Shown: piece after piece, positions 21,728-33,700 of the stretch
How the letters are laid out: each line of letters starts with the position of its first letter
How positions within the stretch are numbered: the first letter of the stretch is position 1
NCBI GenBank assembly: GCA_037447655.1
Contig: JBBHKE010001346.1
Coordinates: forward strand, 1 to 43,513
Direction: 5' to 3'
Length of the DNA stretch: 43,513 bases
DNA from: Zygnema cylindricum
Taxonomy: Eukaryota > Streptophyta > Zygnematophyceae > Zygnematales > Zygnemataceae
Position numbers and translations under genes: made by a program
Notes under the pieces: generated by a model
Seen by the model: the letters and a program-made list of their open reading frames with translations, nothing else
The model's database searches: none
What the model was told of the DNA's origin: nothing

Positions 21728-21756
21728 ATGTCCGGTGGTCCAATAACGTTGACCTG
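21728..21756 (+). CDS. Exon 1 of the Ser/Pro-rich gene
   Basis: ATG at 21728 gives MSGGPITLT, and the exon ends after two bases of the next codon at donor GTACGT (21757). Joining to 23121 forms a Cys codon and continues in the only open frame there. The ATG directly follows CTTTCCAG after a CT tract, so this could instead be an internal exon. Confidence 0.4.
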
Positions 21757-24700
21757 GTACGTTTTAACGTTTTTACTCTCATTTAAACTGTTAAACCAGT
21801 TGCACTTATTTCTTATTCTCTGTCGTTTTTTTCAAAGCTTTCTCCAAGCTTGGGTCCATGGGTACTAAAGTAATTATTTACAGAAGTTTGAAATGTTTTT
21901 TTTTTTTCTTTTTAGTTTTGTGTATATATATATACATATGTTTTTTAGTTCGTTTTTTTTTTCTTTTTTTTGAAAACCTTTTTTGGTCTCATTTAGAGTG
22001 TGGTTGGGGAGATTTCGACCGATTTTTATGAAGGAAGTTAATAATTATAAAAAATCTAGAAAAATCTTTTAGGCCTCGCAATTTTTTCTTTCTCTTGTCT
22101 GAGGTATTTGATAAGCTAGGAAAGGTTATGTTTGAATACCGGATATATAATTGCTGTGATCGAATTGGTTGTGAAATGAAACTAATAAGAAAAAATGATG
22201 GTAGTAAACTTTTGATTTTTTATATCTGATATGAACTCTTGGAAGTCTATGCTAGATGTTGATCGTTTGATGTCAAATTTTCAGTTTCTGATTTTCAGTG
22301 TATGGACCCGATGTCAATTGGCAGACGGTTTTTTTTTTTTTTTTTTTTTTGATGTTCGACATCCAGTGTCCAATGTTGTTGACATTTTTACATAATTTTA
22401 ATGTCTGACATTGGATGTCCTATGTTCAGTTTCTAATGTTCAGTATTTGATGTAGATTGGATAATGTTTAATAATTTCAGATGTTTGATTCAGTCTAACA
22501 TTCGATGTTCGATGTTTGATGTTTAATATCTGATGTGTTGTCAGATGATTTCGAGAGTCTAACGTTTCATGTCAGATGTTTAATTTCTGATGTGCGATAT
22601 CTGATGTTTTGATATTTTCAATGTTTTCAAAGTTTGATGTCTGATGTAGGTGTTCGATAACGTTTCACTTATAACATTCAATGTCAAATGTTTAATTCTA
22701 TGTTACATTTTCTGCTTCTGATATTTGATGTCCATATTTTGATTCATGGTTTTTGATTTTGATGTCTATTTCATAGCGAGTGCTGGTTTTTTTAGGATTT
22801 ATCTCCTGTTTTCGACGTCTAATGAAAACTGTTTTGTCAACATTTGTTATCTGATGTCAATTTTGACTCTTTTATGGCGGGCATTTGCAATTGAGTTTTC
22901 AATGTTTTTATGTTAAATATCCAGTCCGGATGTTAACGTGTCTGTCTTCATTCTTGACGACTCACCTATTTTTTCTTTTTTGTTGTTTTCTTGTTTTTCT
23001 TTTTTTTGTTTTAATATGGAATATCTCGTCTGATATAGATGTTTAGGTGTCCGTCTTCGTTCTTGACGACTTACTTTTTGTTTTCTTTCTTTTGTTTTAA
23101 TATGAAATATCTTGTTGCAGCGAGGAGAAAGGAACGTGGAATTGCGAAAAAGAGGTTTTTCAAAGGGGTTCTCTATTCGCTATTGGGGATTTTGGGAAAA
23201 ATCAAGTGGTAGGCCTTTCAGTAGTCGACTGGAGGACTGTTTCTCTTTTACAAACAGAATTAACTCCTCGTGTTAGAAATAGTTTTATTAATATGCGAGA
23301 AAGTGGAATTCCTCTTCAAGATTTACAAGCATTGGAGGATTTAGTGGACCCCATAAGCTCTTCAGAAATAGGAATAGTTGTAGATGAAAAATTTTGTAGG
23401 ACAGGAATCACGGATAAATTAGCCGGAGATATTTTAGAAGGAAATTTGAAATCTAGGTGGTGTTTAAACACAAACTGTTTAATGGAAGGAGGATCTTCAA
23501 CTATTCAGCTGCTTTTGAGACAACCGAAATCATTTTCTTGGAAAGGAGAATCAAAAGATTCTGAAGAAATTCCAATTGCAGAAAAAATAGTGTCACTCAG
23601 GTTATTAAATTCTCTACCTCACATTGCTTAACGTTAAATTTCTGCAAGTTTCTTTTAGTTTTGAATGTATAAAAGAGTCGTTTGTTGATTTTTGGTGAGT
23701 CTTTGATAACCATGTGAGTTAAGGTCTTATTCCTAACTTTTTGTTTTATTGCTAACACAAATCTTTATCCCTTAATTTATTATTCTCAAATTTTTAGAAC
23801 TTTTTAGTACTAAGAACGGAGAAAATGAGAAGTAAACCAGGCTTGCGTTTTTTCGTACATTCAAATATGATCTATTTTATGAGAGGGAGGATAAGCTTTG
23901 TCAGTTAGTCATTTTTATGCAGATATGTTTCAAAAAGATTCTTTCCTTAGTCCTCTTTATTGGGGACCTCTGCTATAAAAAGTCTGTTATATTTTTAACA
24001 AGTTGATTTTAATACAGACTTCTCTGTGGGAACGGCCGATGTGAGGAGGTGAATGAAAATAATGATTGCTGGTAAGATTCAAAACTTATCACCCGTATAA
24101 GTGTACATTTCATAGAGGACAAAATAACCTTTTTCCCTTTCTGTCTTTTAGAGAGGTCAAAATAACCTTTTTCTCTTTCTCTGTCTTAGGGAAGTTTCAA
24201 AACTGATCACCGGTACAAGTGTAGATTTTATAGAGAGGACAAGCTAACCTTTTTCTCTTTCTCTCTCTTAGAGAGGACAAAATCACCTTTTTCTCTTTCT
24301 CTCTCTTTGGGATGATTTGGAGAATTGGAGACATCAAAGAGGCAGAAGTTAACGACAGGAATATTAATATTTTCAGAAATCAAATTCTGTTTTACTAAAT
24401 TCTATTTTAGTTTTTCAAAGGAATAAAACAGAAGACATTCTTTAAAATGACAAGGTTTTAACGGGAATGAATTCTTCAAAAATCAAGGCCCTAAAGAATT
24501 GATTAGTTGACAAAAAAATGCAAAAATCATTTTCTTGCAGAATTAAAAGATCCAAAAATATTTCTTTTATAGAAACTAAAAAAATCCACAGAAATATAAT
24601 TTTTTGCAGAAATATAAAATACATCATAGATAAGAAAAAAATTGCGGAATTTTGGAAAATGTTCAGAAAAATTCAGAAACCCATTGAAAAGGTGGGAAAT

Positions 24701-27700
24701 GAAAACCCATTCTAAATGAAATGGAAATTTGCAGGTTGAAAAGTCAGTTACCAACGACAATTCTTGTCAGAGATGACATCAGCAATCTTGTCTTGTCGCA
24801 AAAAGTTTTGAATTCAGTTTTAAATTTACTATTGGCGGAGCATTTGGTTCGAGGGTTCACATCAACTGATTTTTTTCTTCGGTTGAGAGGAAGAGGGAAG
24901 GCCGAAAAAGAAGCTGAAACTCACATTAAGCAAGGGACAGAAGTTCTCGAGAGCCTGAACGTGAGTTCAATTTTTAACTTTTTGTCCTTATCATAAACAA
25001 ATTTTGATTGTTATTATGATTGTTTTTATTTTTTGTTGATTTTCGTTTATTTTTGTGAGGTTTCGGATAGAGGAGATTGTAAAGAAATGTTTCCATATCA
25101 CTTAGGTGGAATTAGAAGGAAGCAAGAGAATTGAGATTGTTATTGTTTTTTTTTCCCCTAAATTTGGGTAGGAAACCTGACAAATCTGAAATTTCTGTGG
25201 GTTCTCTGTCTCTCTCTTGCTCTCTCACCCCCCCCCTCTCTCTCTATGTCTGGCTTTTCTGTGCTTCTCGCTATCTTCTTTGCCTCTTTTGCACTCTCAC
25301 CCCTCTCTCTCTCTCTCTCTCTTTTTCTCTCGCTCTCTCCCTCCCTCTCTTCTCTCTCCTCTGTCTCCTCTCCTTTATCTCTCTCTTCTCTGTCCTCTGT
25401 TCTCTCCTCTCTCTCTCTCTCCCTTTTTTCCAAAATGCAGACTCACGAATTTCTTTCCAGCGACATTCCTCTAATAAAACAATCTGTTCTCATGGAAGAG
25501 CTCTTTATCCCTCTCCCTTCTCCAAAGTCTTCCTCTTACCCATCCCCTCCTCCCTTTTCTCTTACCTCTCCTGCTACATTCTCCCCATCATCTCCCTTAC
25601 CTCCACCTCCTGATTCTCTACCCCAGACCCTTCTTCCCCCATCCACTCCCTCTCCCTCTGCCGCTGTACCTCCCAAATCCTCTTCTGCTGCTGTTCCTGC
25701 CTCCTCTCCCTCCTCTCCCTCCTCTCCGTCTCTTGCTGTTCCTCCCCTATCCTCTCCTTCTCCTTCCCCAATTCCATTTCTTTCTATCCCGCCATTGCTA
25801 GAGTCAACCTTCCCTCCTCCAATCTCTCCCATTCCCTATGCTTCCCGACCTTCTGCTTCCCCTCCCTCCACCCCCTCTCCTCCCTCAATGCCTCCATCTT
25901 CCACCTCATCAACCCCTCCACCCTCTTTCTTTATGCCTTTATCCAACCCTCCTCCCTCACCTTCTTCACCTCCCTCTCTACTACCTCCCCAAAATCAGTC
26001 ACCATTTCCTGTAAATCCTTCCCTTCCCCCCCCTCCATTTATCGGTGAAATGCCTCCCTCTCCTCTCCCAATATCACTCGACTCTAACCCCCCTCCACCT
26101 TTAAGAACGCCTCTCTCTTTTCACATCTCTCCTCGTATGATTCTGGAATTCTCTCCTCCTCTCTCTCCTCTTAGCTTCCCGGATATCCCAGATGCAGATT
26201 CTCCTTCTTCAGAGATACCTACCTCTTCCCCTCCTTTCCCAAGTGGACCGATTGGAAGTCCTACAACCCCAACTACTCCCTCCCCTCAATCCACTCCAAA
26301 TGACGTCCTTCCCTCTCCCTCTCCCTCTCTCTCTCGGTCTCCTCCCCCAAAAACTCTACTACCTCCAGGTCCTATATCTTCCCCACCTGATTCTCCTCCT
26401 CCTATTCAACCAACCGGGGCTCCTTCTACCTCGGGAAACCCCTCTCTCTCTCCTTCTCCCTCTCCTCCTCCTGAACTAACTCCAACTCCGGTCATTCCCT
26501 CTCCCTCTCCTATTGGAGCACCTCTCTCCCCCCTGTCTCCTCCCTCTCCTCTCTCTCCTCCTCCTCCTGAACCAACTCCAATTCCGGAGATTCCCTCTCC
26601 CTCTCCTACCTCATCTCCAGCTCCACCCGCGGGAGCTCCTCTCCCTTCTCCCTCTTCTCCCTCTACCATCTCTCCTCCTCCTGAACCTCCTCCTCCTGAA
26701 TTAACTCCTCCAATTCTAGAGACTCCATCTCCTCCTCCTTTCTCATCTCCTATTCCACCTCCTCCCTCCCACCCTCCCTCCTCCTCTCCTCCCTCTACCC
26801 TCTCTCCTCCTGAATTAACTCCTCCAGTTCCCGAGATTCCTAGTCCTCCTCTCCTCTTACCTCCTCCCAGCGAGCCCATTCCAGAAAGTCCCTCTCTCTC
26901 TCCTCCCCCACCGACATTTCCCTCTCCTCCCACTCCTGACTTTCCTCCTACTCCTCCATTGTCACCTCCTCCTCCAACTACAGACCAGCCATCACCATCT
27001 CCTACCTCTCCAAATACGCCCTCTCTCTCTCCTCCCCCATCAACAGAACTCTCTCCTCCCATTCTAGAAACTCCTCCCTCTCCTCCTCCTATCTTCTCTC
27101 CAGTTCCTCCCTCTCTCCAACCACCTCCTGTATATGGATCCATTGGAGCTCCTACCTCTCCAGAAATCCCTCCTCTCTTCCCCCCTCCTCCTCTCTCCCC
27201 TCCCCCTCCAATTCCAGAAGTTCCTTCTTACCCAAACTTACCTCCGAATACTCCTATCACTCAACCGCCTCTCTCCCTCCCTCCTCCCTCCCCCCCTTCA
27301 GTTAGACCCACTCCTCCACCTCCAGGAAGTCCATCCTCTCCCTCTCCAAGCTTACCTCCAGATACACCTACACTATCTCCCCCCTTTACCCCTCCACTCT
27401 CGCTACCCCCTATAGCTCCTACCCAAGCTCCCAGTCCTGAAAACCCATTCACTCCTCCTCCTCTTCTACCTCCCTTCAATGAACCATCTCCGTCTCTCCC
27501 TCCAGATTCGCTATTTCCAACCCCTCCTATTGGCCCAAGTTTCAGTCCTCTCCCTCCTTCAAAACTACTACCTCCTCCTCCTCCCCTTTCTATACTACCA
27601 TCCCAACCTCCAAATTCTCCCTCTTCTCCTCCACCCGAACTCCCTTCTCCCAGTCCTCTCTCTCCTTCTCAAAACCCTCCACCTGGTATCCCACTACCCT

Positions 27701-30700
27701 CTCTGCTTTCCCCTCCTCTTTCCTCTCCTTTTACTCCTTCGCCTAGTGGGGAGACTCCCCCTCCTCCTTCTACTCCTTCCCCTCATACCTCTACCCCTCC
27801 TACCGAAGCTCCACCTCCAGATATACAGTTTTCTCCTCCTCCTCTTACTCCTCCTCCTCAACCCTCCCTTTCTCCCCCCCCCCCTCTTGACTCACTGGGT
27901 CCAACAACCTCTCCTTCTCCCCTTCAAACAAGTCCACCAGTCTCTCCTTCTGCCCTCCCTCCCACTATCTCTCCCTCTTCTTCTCCTCCTCCTTTGGACC
28001 CACTCCACCAATTTCTCCCTCTGCCCCTCCTCCCATTAACTCTCCCTCTCTATCTCCTCCTCCTATAACTCCAACAGTGGGACCTATAGCCAGTTCTCCA
28101 CCCCCCCCTCATCCTCCTCCTCCCCCTCCCTCAGATGGTCCTTCAATATCTCCCTCTACTCCTCCAGTTGCCACGCCTCCCCTCCAATTTCCACCTCCGG
28201 GCATACTCTCTCCCTCTCCTACTCCTATATCTCCCTCTCCTCCGCCCACCTCACTACCTCCAATTATAGCTCCTGAACCCTCCTCTCCTCCCTCTCTGCC
28301 TCTTCCTTTTGGTCCATCTGCACAGCCCTCTCCCTTCCCTCTTCTCCCTCCTCTAGCTCCTGTTCCTCTCTCCTTCCCACCTCCCTCTTCCCCACCTCCC
28401 TCTTCTCCACCTGAAACACCGCTTTTCACTCCTCCCTCTCCCCCAAATTCTATGTCTCAGCCACCTCCTCCTTCTCTTCCTCCATTAATTTTCTCTCCTT
28501 CACCAGCTCCGTCACCACCAAACAAACCACCCTCTTTTTCCTCTCCTTCTATCTCTCCTCCCCCTCCTCTTGAAAACGGTCCTCCTCCTCCTCCTATCTC
28601 TCCAGCACCTCAGCCAGATCTACCTCCTTCAGTCTTACCTCCACTCAATTTACTCCCACCTGGTCTCCTTCCCCTGAATTTCCCTCCTCCGGATCTCTCC
28701 CTCCTCCCCCCAGGTGTCTCTCCTCCTCCATCTCACCCTCCACCGAACCTCTCTCTCCCCCCTCCCAATTTCTCTCCTCCACTTCTTCCTCCCGTATATC
28801 ACTCTCCTCCAAATTCCCCTCCTCCAGACGTCTCTATTCCTCCTTCAAATCTCTCTCCCCCGAATCCCCCTCCTCCGAGCGTCTCTCCCTCTCCTCCCCC
28901 GGTTCCCCAAGTTCTTTCTCCACCACTTCTCTCTCCCCCAAATTCCCCTCCTCCGGATGTCTCTGTCCCTCTCTCTTCCCCAAACCCCCCTCCTTTGAGC
29001 GTGTTTCTCTCTCCTCCCCCAGTTTCCCCAGTTCTTTCTCCCCCACTTCTCTCTCCTTCCGTTCTCTCTCCTCCAAATTTGCCTTCTCCAGACCTCTCTA
29101 TCCCTCCTCTAAATCTCTCTCCCCCGAATCCCCCTCCTCCGAGCGTCTCTCCCTCTCCTCCCCCAGTGCTCCCGGATCTTTCTCCTCCCCTTCTCTCTCC
29201 CCCAAATTCGCCTCCTCCGAGCGTCTCTCTCTCTTCTCCCCCGGTCTCCCAAGTTCTTTCTCCCCCACTTCTCTCTCCCCCAAATTCCCCTCCTCCGGAT
29301 GTCTCTGTCCCTCTCTCTTCCCCAAACCCCCCTCCTCCGAGCGTGTCTCTCTCTCCTCCCCCAGTTTCCCCAGTTCTTTCTCCCCCACTTCTCTCTCCTT
29401 CCGTTCTCTCTTCTCCAAATTTGCCTTCTCCAGACCTCTCTATCCCTCCTCTAAATCTCTCTCCCCCGAATCCCCCTCCTCCGAGCGTCTCTCCCTCTCC
29501 TCCCCCAGTGCTCCCGGTTCTTTCTCCTCCCCTTCTCTCTCCCCCAAATTTGCCTCCTCCGAGCGTCTCTCTCTCTTCTCCCCCGGTCTCCCAAGTTCTT
29601 TCTCCCCCACTTCTCTCTCCCCCAAATTCCCCTCCTCCGGATGTCTCTGTCCCTCTCTCTTCCCCAAACCCCCCTCCTCCGAGCGTGTCTCTCTCTCCTC
29701 CCCCAGTTTCCCCAGTTCTTTCTCCCCCACTTCTCTCTCCTTCCGTTCTCTCTCCTCCAAATTTGCCTTCTCCAGACCTCTCTATCCCTCCTCTAAATCT
29801 CTCTCCCCCGAATCCCCCTCCTCCGAGCGTCTCTCCCTCTCCTCCCCCAGTGCTCCCTGTTCTTTCTCCTCCCCTTCTCTCTCCCCCAAATTGGCCTCTT
29901 CCGAGCGTCTCTCTCTCATCTCCCCCGGTCTCCCAAGTTCTTTCTCCCCCACTTCTCTCTTCCCCAAATTCGCCTCCTCCGAGCGTCTCTCTCTCTTCTC
30001 CCCCGGTTCCCCAAGTTCTTTCTCCCCCACTTCTCTCTCCCCCAAATTCCCCTCCGGACGTCTCTGTCCCTCTCTCTTCCCCAAACCCCCCTCCTCCGAG
30101 CGTGTCTCTCTCTCCTCCCCCAGTTTCCCCAGTTCTTTCTCCCCCACTTCTCTCTCCTTCCGTTCTCTCTCCTCCAAATTTGCCTTCTCCAGACCTCTCT
30201 ATCCCTCCTCCCCTTCTCTCTCCCCCGAATCCCCCTCCTCCGAGCGTCTCTCCCTCTCCTCCCCCAGTGCTCCCTGTTCTTTCTCCTCCCCTTCTCTCTC
30301 CCCCAAATTCGCCTCTTCCGAGCGTCTCTCTCTCTTCTCCCCCGGTCCCCCAAGTTCTTTCTCCCCCACTTCTCTCTCCCCCAAATTCCCCTCCTCTGGA
30401 TGTCTCTGTCCCTCTCTCTTCCCCAAACCCCCCTCCTCCGAGCGTGTCTCTCTCTCCTCCCCCAGTTTCCCCAGTTCTTTCTCCCCCACTTCTCTCTCCT
30501 CCCGTTCTCTCTCCTCCAAATTCGCCTTCTCCAGACCTCTCTATCCCTCCTTTAAATCTCTCTCCCCCGAATCCCCCTCCTCAGAGCGTCTCTCCCTCTC
30601 CTCCCCCAGTGCTCCCGGTTCTTTCTCCTCCCCTTCTCTCTTCCCCAAATTTGCCTCCTCCGAGCGTCTCTCTCTCTTCTCCCCCGGTCTCCCAAGTTCT

Positions 30701-33700
30701 TTCTCCCCCACTTCTCTCTCCCCCAAATTCCCCTCCTCCGGATGTCTCTGTCCCTCTCTCTTCCCCAAACCCCCCTCCTCCGAGCGTGTCTCTCTCTCCT
30801 CCCCCAGTTTCCCCAGTTCTTTCTCCCCCACTTCTCTCTCCTTCCGTTCTCTCTCCTCCAAATTTGCCTTCTCCAGACCTCTCTATCCCTCCTCTAAATC
30901 TCTCTCCCCCGAATCCCCCTCCTCCGAGCGTCTCTCCCTCTCCTCCCCCAGTGCTCCCGGATCTTTCTCCTCCCCTTCTCTCTCCCCCAAATTCGCCTCC
31001 TCCGAGCGTCTCTCTCTCTTCTCCCCCGGTTCTCCCAAGTTCTTTCTCCCCCACTTCTCTCTCCCCCAAATTCCCCTCCTCCGGATGTCTCTGTCCCTCT
31101 CTCTTCCCCAAACCCCCCTCCTCCGAGCGTGTCTCTCTCTCCTCCCCCAGTTTCCCCAGTTCTTTCTCCCCCACTTCTCTCTCCTTCTGTTCTCTCTCCT
31201 CCAAATTCGCCTTCTCCAGACCTCTCTATCCCTCCTTTAAATCTCTCTCCCCCGAATCCCCCTCCTCAGAGCGTCTCTCCCTCTCCTCCCCCAGTCCTCC
31301 CGGTTCTTTCTCCTCCCCTTCTCTCTCCCCCAAATTTGCCTCCTCCGAGCGTCTCTCTCTCTTCTCCCCCGGTCTCCCAAGTTCTTTCTCCCCCACTTCT
31401 CTCTCCCCCAAATTCCCCTCCTCCGGATGTCTCTGTCCCTCTCTCTTCCCCAAACCCCCCTCCTCCGAGCGTGTCTCTCTCTCCTCCCCCAGTTTCCCCA
31501 GTTCTTTCTCCCCCACTTCTCTCTCCTTCACTTCTCTCTCCTCCAAATTCGCCTTCTCCAGACCTCTCTATCCCTCCTTTAAATCTCTCTCCCCCGAATC
31601 CCCCTCCTCCGAGCGTCTCTCCCTCTCCTCCCCCAGTGCTCCCGGATCTTTCTCCTCCCCTTCTCTCTCCCCCAAATTCGCCTCCTCCGAGCGTCTCTCT
31701 CTCTTCTCCCCCGGTCTCCCAAGTTCTTTCTCCCCCACTTCTCTCTCCCCCAAATTCCCCTCCTCCGGATGTCTCTGTCCCTCTCTCTTCCCCAAACCCC
31801 CCTCCTCCGAGCGTGTCTCTCTCTCCTCCCCCAGTTTCCCCAGTTCTTTCTCCCCCACTTCTCTCTCCTTCCGTTCTCTCTCCTCCAAATTCGCCTTCTC
31901 CAGACCTCTCTATCCCTCCTTTAAATCTCTCTCCCCCGAATCCCCCTCCTCAGAGCGTCTCTCCCTCTCCTCCCCCAGTGCTCCCGGTTCTTTCTCCTCC
32001 CCTTCTCTCTTCCACAAATTTGCCTCCTCCGAGCGTCTCTCTCTCTTCTCCCCCGGTCTCCCAAGTTCTTTCTCCCCCACTTCTCTCTCCCCCAAATTCC
32101 CCTCCTCCGGATGTCTCTGTCCCTCTCTCTTCCCCAAACCCCCCTCCTCCGAGCGTGTCTCTCTCTCCTCCCCCAGTTTCCCCAGTTCTTTCTCCCCCAC
32201 TTCTCTCTCCTTCCGTTCTCTCTCCTCCAAATTTGCCTTCTCCAGACCTCTCTATCCCTCCTCTAAATCTCTCTCCCCCGAATCCCCCTCCTCCGAGCGT
32301 CTCTCCCTCTCCTCCCCCAGTGCTCCCTGTTCTTTCTCCTCCCCTTCTCTCTCCCCCAAATTCGCCTCCTCCGAGCGTCTCTCTCTCTTCTCCCCCGGTC
32401 TCCCAAGTTCTTTCTCCCCCACTTCTCTCTCCCCCAAATTCCCCTCCTCCGGATGTCTCTGTCCCTCTCTCTTCCCCAAACCCCCCTCCTCCGAGCGTGT
32501 CTCTCTCTCCTCCCCCAGTTTCCCCAGTTCTTTCTCCCCCAACTTCTCTCTCCTTCCGTTCTCTCTCCTCCAAATTCGCCTTCTCCAGACCTCTCTCCTC
32601 CGAGCCTTTAAATATCTCCTCCCCCAGAATCCCCAGTCCTCAGAGCGTCTCTTCCCTCTCCTCCCCCAGTCGCCTTCTCCGGACCTCTTTCTCCCTCCCC
32701 TAAATCTCTCTCCCCCAAATTCGCCTCCTCCGAGCGTCTCTCTCTCTCCTCCCCCGGTTCCCCAAGTTCTTTCTCCCCCACTTCTCTCTCCCCCAAATTC
32801 CCCTCCTCCGGATGTCTCTGTCCCTCTCTCTTCCCCAAACCCCCCTCCTCCGAGCGTGTCTCTCTCTCCTCCCCCAGTTTCCCCAGTTCTTTCTCCCCCA
32901 CTTCTCTCTCCTTCCGTTCTCTCTCCTCCAAATTCGCCTTCTCCAGACCTCTCTATCCCTCCTTTAAATCTCTCTCCCCCGAACCCCCCTCCTCAGAGCG
33001 TCTCTCCCTCTCCTCCCCCAGTCCTCCCGGTTCTTTCTCCTCCCCTTCTCTCTCCCCCAAATTTGCCTCCTCCGAGCGTCTCTCTCTCTTCTCCCCCGGT
33101 TCCCCAAGTTCTTTCTCCCCCACTTCTCTCTCCCCCAAATTCCCCTCCTCCGGATGTCTCTGTCCCTCTCTCTTCCCCAAACCCCCCTCCTCTGAGCGTG
33201 TCTCTCTCTCCTCCCCCAGTTTCCCCAGTTCTTTCTCCCCCACTTCTCTCTCCTTCCGTTCTCTCTCCTCCAAATTTGCCTTCTCCAGACCTCTCTATCC
33301 CTCCTCTAAATCTCTCTCCCCCGAATCCCCCTCCTCCGAGCGTCTCTCCCTCTCCTCCCCCAGTGCTCCCGGTTCTTTCTCCTCCCCTTCTCTCTCCCCC
33401 AAACTCGCCTCCTCCGAGCGTCTCTCTCTCTTCTCCCCCGGTCTCCCAAGTTCTTTCTCCCCCACTTCTCTCTCCCCCAAATTCCCCTCCTCCGGATGTC
33501 TCTGTCCCTCTCTCTTCCCCAAACCCCCCTCCTCCGAGCGTGTCTCTCTCTCCTCCCCCAGTTTCCCCAGTTCTTTCTCCCCCACTTCTCTCTCCTTCCA
33601 CTTCTCTCTCCTCCAAATTCGCCTTCTCCAGACCTCTCTATCCCTCCTTTAAATCTCTCTCCCCCGAATCCCCCTCCTCAGAGCGTCTCTCCCTCTCCTC

